A program made the translations under genes and the position numbers. A stretch of 64,000 nt of DNA from Heloderma charlesbogerti (lineage: Eukaryota; Chordata; Lepidosauria; Squamata; Helodermatidae): assembly GCA_026122225.1 (NCBI GenBank), contig JANEZZ010001956.1:188501-252500 (forward strand). Direction: 5' to 3'. How positions within the stretch are numbered: position 1 is the first letter of the stretch; each line of letters starts with the position of its first letter. Positions 1 through 12,100 of the stretch are shown here, piece by piece. Below the pieces are notes generated by a model. The model was not told where the DNA came from. It made no database searches and worked only from the letters and a program-made list of their open reading frames with translations.

Positions 1-30
1 ATTTCAAGTGGTGGGTTGCCCAGTATTATT

Positions 31-59
31 GTGTGTATGCGTGCGTGCGTGTGTGTGTG

Positions 60-131
<72 letters not shown>

Positions 132-135
132 TATG
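31..135. repeat. Compound GT/AT/AC microsatellite
   Basis: Alternating blocks of (GT)n, (AT)n, (GT)n, (AT)n and (AC)n in a CEP152 intron. The GT and AC blocks are self-complementary and could fold back. The rest of 136-762 is intron without a recognised feature. Confidence 0.9.
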
Positions 136-762
136 TACATGATATGTTTGAGACTATTTGCTGAAAATCAACCACCAAAACTTTTGACCATGCCAGAATT
201 TGCACCTTGCAGGAATCATCTCATGACATTCCAACTGCAATCCTATGCACAGCTACCTGTAAACAAGCTCCACTGTACACAGTGGGGCATGCTTCTAAAT
301 AAACATGCATAAGGTTGCTCTGTTGGGCATTTTTGCCTCTATGAGCACTAGCTATTCAAACGCACAACTAACACACACCAATATGGTGCCAACAACATCT
401 TAAGACATTAATTTTCATCTCCCCCAGCTCTTTGAGGATATGTAGTAGATGAACTCACTCTCAAACCTTCCAATGTTGCAGACTTTTTACTTTAGAGAGG
501 ATGCTGCAGAGCCTGTTCAGATGAACCTCATTTGAGGTTCACAGCCTTGTAGTGTAAACATAGGAAGCCAAGAAGTCCCTCAGTTTAAGGAAAATGATTA
601 GGTGGATTTGATCTTCACCATTAAAAGCAGTACTATGGCTGGAAGCCAGAAGTGTGAGGCGGGTTACCCTATTTCTTTTAGTTTTATCAGATGGAGAAAG
701 CAAAATGTCACAAGTTTACGTGCCTTCTGTAACTATTTTCATTTTGTAAGCCCCAGTCTGAC

Positions 763-963
763 CTGCTCCTGGAGTGCTATGTGCCTAGCATCAAGTTTCT
801 GCTGCAAAGATAAGGCTTGTTCTTCATATTTCTGTTTGAGAGCGGCAACAATAGCCTCATGCTGTTCTCTTGCACGCTGAAGAGCATCAGAGCGCCTAAG
901 TTCCAGGAGCTGCTGCTGCAAGCTTTCCATGGCAACTTCTGCTACTTTGGATTGTTTGATCAG
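763..963 (-). CDS. CEP152: CEP152 exon 9: coiled coil (last exon in the window)
   Basis: A 201-bp phase-0 exon encoding [20 protein letters not shown] through [20 protein letters not shown] to HIALQEQ. It aligns with human [23 protein letters not shown]. The donor is GTCAGA. The following exon (EDICSRL-like in human) is outside the window on the left. Confidence 0.94.
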
Positions 964-3049
964 CTACGAAACAAAACAACAAGCACATCTGTTAGTTCGT
1001 AACACATTCTTTCAAATGTGGGCTGCCTTTAACATAAGCAACCATCAATGTATAGTTCAGGTAAAGCTCCACAATGGAATTAACTGTAAGTCACAGATTT
1101 CTAGTAATAGACAGAAACATATATGTGCTTGCAGAAATCAACCATCGGGCTATGAAGGAAGAGAACAGTTGGCAAATCTGACACACATCTTGGGAGGAAA
1201 AGATTAAAATCATACTGAACGGGGACTATCCCACATGTACCAGCATGGGATAGTGGCTGCCTCCCCACTCCCAACCCCCTTTTCTTGTATGCATCAAAAG
1301 CAAACTGGCCTCCTTTGGTTGGGAAATTTGTATTACTAAATCTTATCTTCAAAACACCTTCGCTCACATCTCCTTGCCATGCATGAGCTTCAGTGTAACA
1401 GAACTGATCTGACATAATTTTCCCTTTTTGTTCTTTCCCCCTAGACATGGGAGTGCACAAGAGCTAGCTTTGCAAAGTATGGGGGTGGGGTGGGGGAACA
1501 ATAGCAATGTCAGCCTGCCATGCTCTAAACCCAGCCCAAGCCTACCACTGCAAATCTATTCCTCTGAACCAGCAAAAGGGGGGGGGGAATTGTGCAGCAA
1601 CGTTAGATGGCATGGTCTCCATTTCTCATTATCTTCACTTGGCTCTAAGGGGCACTATGGGCCAAACATTGTGCCCATGTTGCTGCAACAGCAAGCAGAT
1701 ATAGACTGTGATGTCCTTCCTATCCCCAGCAACCTCATTATCTCCCTGTTCAGCTTTTCCAAAGAGAGAAAGCACATTCCTGGTTTCCCTGGGAAATGGT
1801 GATGGCTGCATGTCTATGTTGAGGGAAGAGAGTGGGGCAACAGAGAGCTTTAATCTCCACAGTCCCACACCTTTGGGTTTTTACCTGTATTGTGCTCATG
1901 CCAAATACCACAAACTTCCAACTCATACAACACACCTTCCAAGCATTATTTTTAGTAGGCAGCTATAAATATCTTATGATGTGAACACTGACAGAATTTT
2001 GAACAGCAACAAGAATAAGATAATCACAATACCTGCTCCTCATTGGCAGTTAGAGTTTGAATTTGAGTTTCAAGTGCTTTTATTTGGCCTTCAAGTTGAA
2101 CTTCCCTTTCCTTGCTATTCTGATAGAGAGTCTGACTTTCCTGGAGACTAAGACACATGCCATCCTTTTCGTCTTTAAAAGAGAGAGAAATATTTAAATC
2201 ACATAATGAAGTTACTTATGTGAAAGATGCAACACAGCCTTTTGAGAGAAAAGGACTAGGATGTCAACATTTGTGATTTATCTTGTTATACATATAGAAA
2301 AAGGGGAAGGAGGAAAACTGTGAATGGTATCTATTTTAGCGTCACACTGGGATTTTGATCTAAGGCTAGTACATATGTTAACTAGAGCAAGCCATCTCTA
2401 ACCAGCAATGCAAAGAATGTTACAAATGCAGTGACCAGCAGGGGAAGAAGAAACACACAGCTTGCCTCCAAACCAAATGAAAGAATATAAACTTCAAATC
2501 CTTATTAGTGTAGTTTAATTTAATTAACATCAAGGTATTGCAGACAATGAAATGAAAGAGGGCTATTGTTTTTGGTTCCTCACTTATTCTTAGCAATTGG
2601 CACCTAACTACTGACTCTTGTTCTGTCCTGTTAATACCCAGTTCTGGCATTTGTTTGTTTGTTATTTCTCAGTCTTAGACACACCTCTGCCAAGGCAGAG
2701 TATATTATGTTTTGTAGCCGAAGAGGGACCGTGGCTCAGTGGAAGAGCACATGTGTTGCAAGCAGAAGGTCTCAAGTTCAATTCTCGGCACCTCCAAGTA
2801 GGGCTGGAAAAATTCCTGCCTGACACTCTGAAGAGCTGCTGCCAGTTAGTATCGACAATACTGGGTTAGATAAACCAATGGTCTGGCTCAGTATAAGGTA
2901 GCTTCTTATGTTCCTATGTTAGCCAAAAAACCATGAAGGAAAATAGCCATTAGTGTTGTTCACTAAATGCTTCTGTAAAAGTTGCCCTTCTATGAGTGGA
3001 AGACCCATTCCACATGCAAAAGAGTGTTTTGGATCCATCTCTCTCTCTC

Positions 3050-3084
<35 letters not shown>

Positions 3085-3098
3085 GAATAAGGTAGAAT

Positions 3099-3138
<40 letters not shown>

Positions 3139-6100
3139 CTAGAGAGTTAGACATATCTATATATATCTCCCTCTCTTCCTTTAGAAAGGTCAGTGGCTAA
3201 CATGGGCCTTCCAGTGGTCTTCCATGCAGGCACTGATGCAGCCTGTACTTCCTTGATTTCAACAACATGATACTGAAGTCTCCTAGACCAGACCAATCAG
3301 CCTCATCCATACAACATATTATACTAGGTAAGTAACAAGCCCCTTAGTTAATTCTACCTTATTCTATCTCACATAGCCATGTCCTCAACACCGCGAAATA
3401 AGGACAAATAGGGAGCTGAATTTTGAATTACTAGTGATTTACTGCCCAAATACATTGGTTTGTGAATTAATGACATCAGAAGGTGTGTCCCCCATATCAC
3501 ATACAAGTTAGGATCTTTGCAGAGTAGATAATATGCACATATACTATGACACTGTCCATTTTTGTCCTGGAAAGGATGTTACCAGATGAACCCAGCCAGG
3601 TATTCCACAATGTAGTCACTCACTTCAGTAGATAATGCCTACAAAAGCACCAGATGCTACAGCTGCTTTTGATCTTACTAGATATCCCAGCCCATGTCCA
3701 CCCCAGTAGTTGAATTATTGGCCGTGGGGGGCGGGGCGCAGGACTGTCCTGGCCCCCTTAACATTCATTTTTAAGAAAACTATGGAGGGGGCCATGATTT
3801 GTCAAAAATTCTGAGGGAGGAGGCAGAGCATGGTGCTTCTGCTTCCCCCCCCCAAGGGTCTCCTACCTTTCCCCCCATAATTCAAGCACACTTGCCCCTA
3901 TCCCATCCACAACTAGAAAACTGAAAAGCAAAGGACACTGGGACACACACTGTGCCCTCTCCAGGTTACCCAATAGAAGGATAGCTGCTCATCTTTTATT
4001 TCCAAGAAACCTAGTATCCACATGGACCAAACCCACCCTCTGCAGCAGCCACCCCCAGAACCAAGAGATTTACCTTTCACAATTGCAAGCTGATGAGACA
4101 GATACCTAATCTGCTGTGCTCTCTCTTCCAGCTGTTTATTAAACTCTTCCAGTTTTCTTCCTTTTGCTTTATTAAGAACCTGAAGTTGTAGTATCTGCAT
4201 GTCATCTGACGGACCTGTCAATTCAGATACAGCTTTCAAATTTCAGGTATTAAAATGTACATGGCTTTCTCATTTAATATATTATTTATTTCTGTATTTA
4301 TTTTATTTTTATACCACTCAATAGCCAACGCTCTACTTGTATTAAGCCATAACATAAAGTCCTTGAATTGTATTATTAGAAGTACTGAGCCTCACGTTAC
4401 AAGTTTTACCACATGCATTTTTTCTTTTTCATTTTGGTTTATTTGACAGCAGAAACCAATGTGAAGCACTCACAGTTGCTTACCTCCAGGATCATGATGC
4501 TTCAATCCCAAAGACCACACAAATGAAGTCCCTGCTCCCCTACAGCCCCTGGGCAAGCCACCTAATTCTGCCTACAACATGAAGTACCTCAACCACCAGG
4601 AATTAGCACTGAAGCTGCCTGCAACGAGAATCCAGTTGCTAGATCTTCTTCCCTCATCCCAACAACCTGTGGCAAGCTACTCTATGAATATTATCTGTCA
4701 TGCTGATTACCTCTAGAGGTACGTTAAATATCCACTTCTTTGGTTGCCGTCTCTCATGGGAACAAGGACCTTTCTAATATGAACAAAGATTTTGTACAGC
4801 TGATGCTGGTACAGAGTAAGTGAAATGCGTAGCTTTTTAGTAGATCTTTAGTGATCCTAAACTGCACAGAGAATTAAGTTCTACCTTCACTGTTGCACAT
4901 TCCTTTATGTCAGCAAGAATTATTTGGGACCAACTTTGGCTCCTGATTCTGATTGTGTTTTGTTTTTAACACAGGTACTTCTCCCTAACATTCCACCACA
5001 AATTTTATCAAGTTCCTCCTACCCGAAATGCAAAAATCACCTATCTGAGCAATATTGTCATTCCGCAGCTTAGTTTTGCAACTAGCCAGGAGTTTTAAAC
5101 AATTTAAATGATTACAACACATTTTTATCTAATTAAGTAGAGCTGCATCTTTGATAAGTTACTAGGATCTGGACATAAAGTTTACATCAATGTTTCATCT
5201 TCTAGCTCCATGGCCTGAAACACTTAGTTTCCTGCACTAGCACTTGTCCCTAACTGCAACGAAGAGATTGCAAGTAGGCCACTGAATCCCACACTCTCTC
5301 CAGAGCAAATCCCACTTCCATTTTAACTGTAGTTAAGAGATACACCAGCACTGATATTAGTGACAGTTAAGGCTAACCAGGTTCTCTCTTAATCAGGTTT
5401 TGCTTAACCAGCTTCAAAGTCTGTTTAAAACCCAACATATTTAATTTCATTTTATGATAGTTAGAGGAATGAAAATTCTCAAGGAAGGGAGAGGCTTAGG
5501 GAAGTACATTATTCTGTGGCCCATCATTGTTCCCTCAACCATAGTTAAGAGAGTGGCCCTGTTATGTCTATACTGGCCTTCAACCAGACCACAATTACAC
5601 ATGATTGGGGCAAAATTCTTCCACAAGCCTATCTTTCTATTAAATTATGATAGCCTTCTAACCATGCTAATTCAGATAATTTTAGCTATACAAGTACAAT
5701 ACTAACCTACTGAAGGATAATGTACAGATAGAAATGAATTTACACTGGAGGGAAGAAAAAGAAAATATTTTAAATGAAATGTTTTGTATACACATCAAGA
5801 TATGATTGCCTTTCCTTTTTATTGTAAGAGAAATGTAGGAGGAGTGTAACACCTATTCTTAGAAGAACTGATGTATACTTACTCTCACCAGTACCCAGAA
5901 ATTCTTGCTGCATCTCTTCAAACACTTCATTTCTTCTTGCTGCATCTGGAGAAATAGGGACTGACTGCTGGATGTTATTCTGGTATGGCTTATACATTAC
6001 TTTGTAAGGATCCACAGCTTGGTTATTAGCCATTTCTGAAGTGCCAAACTGCAATTATAACAACATAAAAAGACTTAATAAAAAGATGTGCACAAGCTGT

Positions 6101-9100
6101 TCCTTACATTTTTTTAATTAAAGTTTCAATACCCAAGTACAAAATGCACATGTATAACAAAGGAGCATATGCAAATCCCACTTTTCCCTTTAACACATAT
6201 CAACGAGTCTCAACTTGGTGCCTGTCATTACTCATGTTGTACTTTAATGGAAAACATGGAAATGTATAAACAAGTTCACACTTTCTACATGGTGCAACAC
6301 ACCATGCTCATAAACATGCTCATAAAATATCACATAAACATCAAACATAAATATTTGATGTTTATGTGATAAGAAATAGTTGTTACAACACAATCAGATG
6401 AATACTGGGGCATAAGATAATCAAATTTAATCAACAATCCACATACCTTCAAGTGTTCCTTCTTAGCCTCAACAAAGTTTGCTATTTTGCTGTGTTGGTT
6501 ATTGTACTCTTGCTGATGGCCATTTGCATATGGTCTAAAGTTTTCTGGAAGATGATATACGTTGGCTTGCTGGTAATGGCTAGGTGCTTTATACCCATCT
6601 CCTCCAAGATACACATCATCAGACCCATCTTCACTGGCCCTCCCAGAGATTTCGAACATGCTTTTATCTTCATCTTCATTGCGATGGTCAGGCCAGACAC
6701 TGGCATGCCCTTCACCTTGGATGTTTCCTTGATCATACTGAAAGTGTTCAGCATAGAAATTCTGACCCTGTTCATAATCCTAAAAATCGTTAAAGTTAGT
6801 TAGCGCTACCAGGCATTATGTATGTCACAGTTTGCCTGGATTAGACAAGATTAATAAAAAAACTGAAATACACTGTATATGGAAAAAAAAGAATGAAGGA
6901 CAATAAAGTTAGGAAAAAAGAACAGGGTAGCATTTGGTCTGGATAGCTCTGTGGTTCAAGTGCCATAAAGAACCACTGTCTCTTAATACCACTAAGGATA
7001 GGACATGAAGCACTGCATTCAAATTGTAGCAAAGTGGACACTGGCCAAATATTTAAAGTTTCTGTTGCTAGAAACAGCTTTATAGCCTATGATCCTATTA
7101 TCCAGTGCTTCAAAACACTCCCCCAGGTGTGCCTTCCTCTTAGTCAACACCCAATTCGATACTGTCCAATTTGAAATGGTATTCCTTACATTTAAGGGTC
7201 TTCCATTCCTGATTATTTTCTTTCATTCTGTACATTTATGTTTTTTAGGTTCTTTTAATTTAAACTTTGGATTACTCCAGTAGCTCATCTTTACCCCCTT
7301 TTCACTTATTGCCCCATATCTGTGGAAATCATTGCCAGCTGACATTTGATCTACTGAGGGCGCAATACTACCCAGATAGTCGCCAGCCTCCAGAGGCTGC
7401 CAACTATCCTATGCAGAGACGCTGGAGCACAGAGGGGATCCTCTCCTCCATGCACCAGCCACCCTGCATTTTGCCTAGATGGGTGATTTTGCCTGTATAG
7501 GCACAGCTTCGGGGAGGGGGAGGGGCCTGGAGACCTGATAGAAAACTGCATAAATGAGCTTCTGTGGTCTCCTCCCCTCCCCGCAACCGCCCCCTTTTCC
7601 CCACCTCTAAGCTCCATTTCCAGGCATGGAGACATAGCTAGTGCACAGAGAACCGTGCCAGCTATGAGGGGGTGGGAGAGGGGGCAGGGAGCATGGTTTC
7701 TAGGAACCGAGGTCAGAGCCCTTGCTCTGTCCTTCGTTCCCAAAAAGGAACAATCGTATGGCCTTCAAGACAGTGTCTAGTGGCCACAGGATTGCTCCCT
7801 GAGCTGTCTTAAGAAGTGTTAGCTTATTTGAATTTACTTTTTCCCCAGTAGCTTTCCCAGATTAGTTTGTGAATGTCTTCTCCTCCAGTTTTCTTCTTCC
7901 TTTTTTTTCTTATTCCAGCTATTGTATTCCCCACACCCATCCCCCTCTGGTGTCTGATTAGCCTAAAGATATGGACTCCTTTGTATTATTTATATGCAGC
8001 ATAACTTTTTTTCTTAGGTGCTTGTAAAAGAAAAAAAATCACCATCATTATTGTGAGCTTGTGGACAGGGTATCTCCCCTTTTGGTTTCTGTACAGTGCT
8101 TATTTTTTAAGTGCTACGAAATAATAGATATTGTATTATAATATTAATACATATTATTCAGAAAATAGACATCTACATGATCAAGGCTGCTAGAGGAAGA
8201 GGCAAGTAAGAAAATATGTCTGAAGATCACAGGTGAGGCGAACAAAGGAAAGGGCAGAGAAGGCGCACAGAAGTTAATGACAGTACAAAGTTAGAGGGAC
8301 AAATGGAAATAAAAGGAAAGGTGGGAAGGCTGAAGGAGTCAAGGCAATGCACAGCAAGTATACAGGAAAAATAGGAAGAATTTAAAGGAAAGTTAAATAA
8401 AACATGTAAGAGGCAGAAAGAGAAAAAGAGGAAGATTCCCTCTTCCTTGACAAGCTCTGGGAACAGAGAGGTTCCAAAGCATTTCCCATGGTGTTTCATA
8501 GAATAAAACAGCTTTTGGTAACTTTGATTTACTAGACATTTTCCTAGATAGGTAATACATACTTGCATCTATTTCACAGGTCTATGTTGTTGTTCAGTCA
8601 TTAAGTCGTGTCCAACTCTCCGTGACCCCATAGACCATAGCACGCCAGGCCTTCCTGTCCTCCGCTCCCTCCCGGAGTGTGCTCAGGTTCATATTCATTG
8701 CATCGGTGATGCTATCTAGCCATCTCATCCTCTGCCGTCCCCTTCTCCTTTTGCCTTCAGTCTTTCCCAGCATCAGGGTCTTTTCCAGGGAGTTTTCTCT
8801 TCGCATTAGGTGGCCAAAATATTTGAGCTTCAGGATCTCTCCTTCCAAGGAGCACTCGGGGTTGATTTCCTTTAGGACTGACTGATTTGACCTCCTTGCA
8901 GTCCAGGGGGCTCGTAAGAGTCTTCTCCAGAACCACAGTTCGAAAGCATCAATTCTTCGGCGCTCAGCCTTCCTTATAGTCCAGCTCTCACAGCCATACA
9001 TTACTACTGGGAAAACCATAGTTTTGATTAGACGGACCTTTGTCGGTAAGGTGATGTCTCTGCTTCTTACTATGCTGTCTAGGTTTGCCATAGCTTTCCT

Positions 9101-12100
9101 CCCAAGGAGCAAGCGTCTTTTATTTTCATGGCTACAGTCACCGTCTGTGGTGATCTTGGAGCCCAAGAAAATAAAATCTGTCACTGCTTCCATTTCCTCC
9201 CCTTCTATATGCCAGGAAGTGATGGGGCCAGATGCCATGATCTTCGTTTTTTTAATGTTGAGTTTCAAACCAGCTTTTGCACTCTCCACTTTCACCCTCA
9301 ACAAGAGGCTCTTGAGATCCTCTTCGCTTTCTGCCATTAGGGTGGTATCGCCTGTGTATCTGAGGTTGTTGATAATTCTCCCGGCAATCTTAATTCCGAC
9401 CTGTGATTCATCCAACTCGGCGTTTCTCATTATGTACTCTGCATAAAAGTTAAATAAGCAGGGCGACAATATGCAGCCTTGTCGTACTCCTTTCCCAATT
9501 TTGAACCAATCGGTTGTTCCATGTCTGGTTCTTACTGTTGCTTCTTGACCCTCGTACAGGTTTCTCAGGAGACAGGTAAGGTGGTCTGGTACTCCCATCT
9601 CTTTAAAAATTTGCCACAGTTTGTTGTGATCCATATAATCAAAGGCTTTAGCGTAGTCAATGAAGCAGAAATAGACGTTTTTCTGGGATTCTCTTGCTTT
9701 CTCCATGATCCCGCGAATGTTGGCGATTTGATCTCTAGTTCCTCTGCCTCTTCGGAACCCAGCTTGTACTTCCGGTAGTTCTCGATTCGCATACTGCTGA
9801 AGCCTAGCTTGTAGGATTTTGAGCATCACCTTGCTGGCATGTGAAATGAGCGCAATTGTACAGTAGTTTGAACATTCTTTGGCATTGCCCTTCTTTGGAA
9901 TTGGAATGTAAATTGACCTTTTCCAGTCTTGTGGCCACTGCTGAGTGTTCCAAATTTGTTGGCTTATTGAGCACAGTACTTTAACAGCATCATCGTTTAG
10001 GATTTTAAATAGCTCAGCTGGAATACTGTCATCCCCACTAGCCTTGTTGTTAGTAATGCTTCCTAAGGCCCACTTGACTTCACTCTCTAGGATGTCCGGA
10101 TCAAGTTCAGTGACCGCACTCTCATGGCTATCAGGGACATTCAGATCTTTCCTGTATAGTTCTTCTGTGTATTCTTGCCACCTCTTCTTAATCTCAACTG
10201 CTTCTGTTAGGTCCCTGCCTTCTTTGTCCTTTATCATGCCCGTCTTTGCACAAAATGTTCCCTTGAGATCTCCGATTTTCTTGAAGAGATCTCTAGTCTT
10301 TCGCATTCTGGTGTTTTCCTCGATTTCTTTGCATTGTTCATTTAAGAAGGCCTTCTTGTCTCTCCTTGCTATTCTCTGGAACTCTGCATTCAGTTGGATA
10401 TATCTTCCCCTTTCTCCCTTGCTTTTCGCTTCCCTTCTTTCCTCAGCTACTTGTAAAGCCTCATCAGACAGCCACTTGGCTTTCTTGCATTTCTTTTTCT
10501 TTGGGATGGATTGAGTTGCTGCCTCCTGAACAATGTTACGGACCTCCATCCATAGTTCCTCAGGCACTCTGTCTATCAGGTCTAATCCCTGAAATCTATT
10601 CCTCACCTCCACTGTATATTCATAAGAGATATGATTTAGGTCATACCTGAATGGTTTAGTGGTTTTCCCTACGTTCTTCAATTTAAGCTGAAATTTTGCA
10701 ACAAGAAGCTCATGATCTGAGGCACGGTCAGCTCCAGGTCTTGTTTTTACTGACTGTATGGAGCTTCTCCATCTTTGGCTGCAAAGGACATAATCAATCT
10801 GATTTTGATATTGACCATCTGGTGATGTCCATGTGAAGCGTCGCCTCTTGTGCTGTTGGAAAAGAGTGTTTGCTATGAGCAGCATGTTCTCTTGGCAAAA
10901 TTCTATTAGCCTTTGTCCTGCTTCATTTTGTACACCAAGGCCATGCTTGCCTGTTATCCCATTTATTTCTTGACTTCCTACTTTAGCATTCCAATCCCCT
11001 ATGATGAAGAGGACATCTTTTTTTGGTGTTAGTTCTAGAAGGTGTTGTAGGTCTTCATAGAACCGATCAACCTCAGCTTTTTCGGCATCAGTGGTTGGGG
11101 CATAGACTTGAATTACTGTGATGTTGAATGGTTTGCCTTGGATTCGTACTGAGATCATTCTATCATTTTTGAGATTGTACCCCAGTACTGCTTTTCCCAC
11201 TCTTTTATTGACTATGAGTGCTACTCCATGTCTTCTAAGGGATTCTTGCCCACAGTAGTAGATATAACGGTCACCTAAATTAAATTCGCCCATGCTTGTC
11301 CATTTTAGTTCGCTGATTCCCAAGATGTCGATGTTCAATCTTGCCATCTCATGTTTGACCACCTCCAGCTTACCTTGATTCATTGATCTTACTTTCCAGG
11401 TTACTAAACAACATTGTTCTTTACAGCATCAGATTTTCTTTTCACCACCAGACACATCCACAGCTGAGTGTCCTTTCGGCTTTGGCCCAGCCGCTTCACT
11501 CTTTCTGGCGCTACTTGGAAATACCCTCTGCTCTTCCCCAGTAGTATATTGGACACCTTCCGACCTGAGGGGCTTATCTTCCGGCGTCATCTCTTTTAGC
11601 CTTGTGATACATTCCATGGGGTTTTCTTGGCAAGAATACTGGAGTGGGTTGCCATTTCCTTCTCCAGTGGACCACATTTTGTCAGAACTCTCCGCCATGA
11701 CCTGTCCGTCTTGGGTGGCCCTGCACAGCATAGCTTATGACTTCACTGAGTTACGCAAGCCCCGTTGCCACAGCAAGGCAGTGATCCATGAAGGGGCCAC
11801 AGGTCTATACAGAACAACAAAAATAAGCATGCTATACTGATCTACTCTGTGTCCCATGAACTTACACTTTGTGGATTTGTTGCAGCTGGATGGTCATTCC
11901 ACCTGGTGGCATCCTGATCCCAGGGCTCATGTGCTCTATACAGAAAGCAAACGGAGGTTTAGGAATCATGTTAATACTGTGGCATTGATGTGATACATAA
12001 GATATTAGTTGTATTTTTCCCCAATTAGCTTTCTTCTCAAGAGGTTTATGTTGCACATACAGTTACTTTGAATGTAGTTGTCAGGGTTCCACCTTGTGAC

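Noticed and set aside
2727..2800. Possible tRNA gene
   Set aside because: A and B boxes are present, but the acceptor and anticodon stems do not pair and the sequence continues into a SINE tail.
9945..10514. 189-codon plus-strand ORF
   Set aside because: It is the antisense of the BovB reverse-transcriptase frame.
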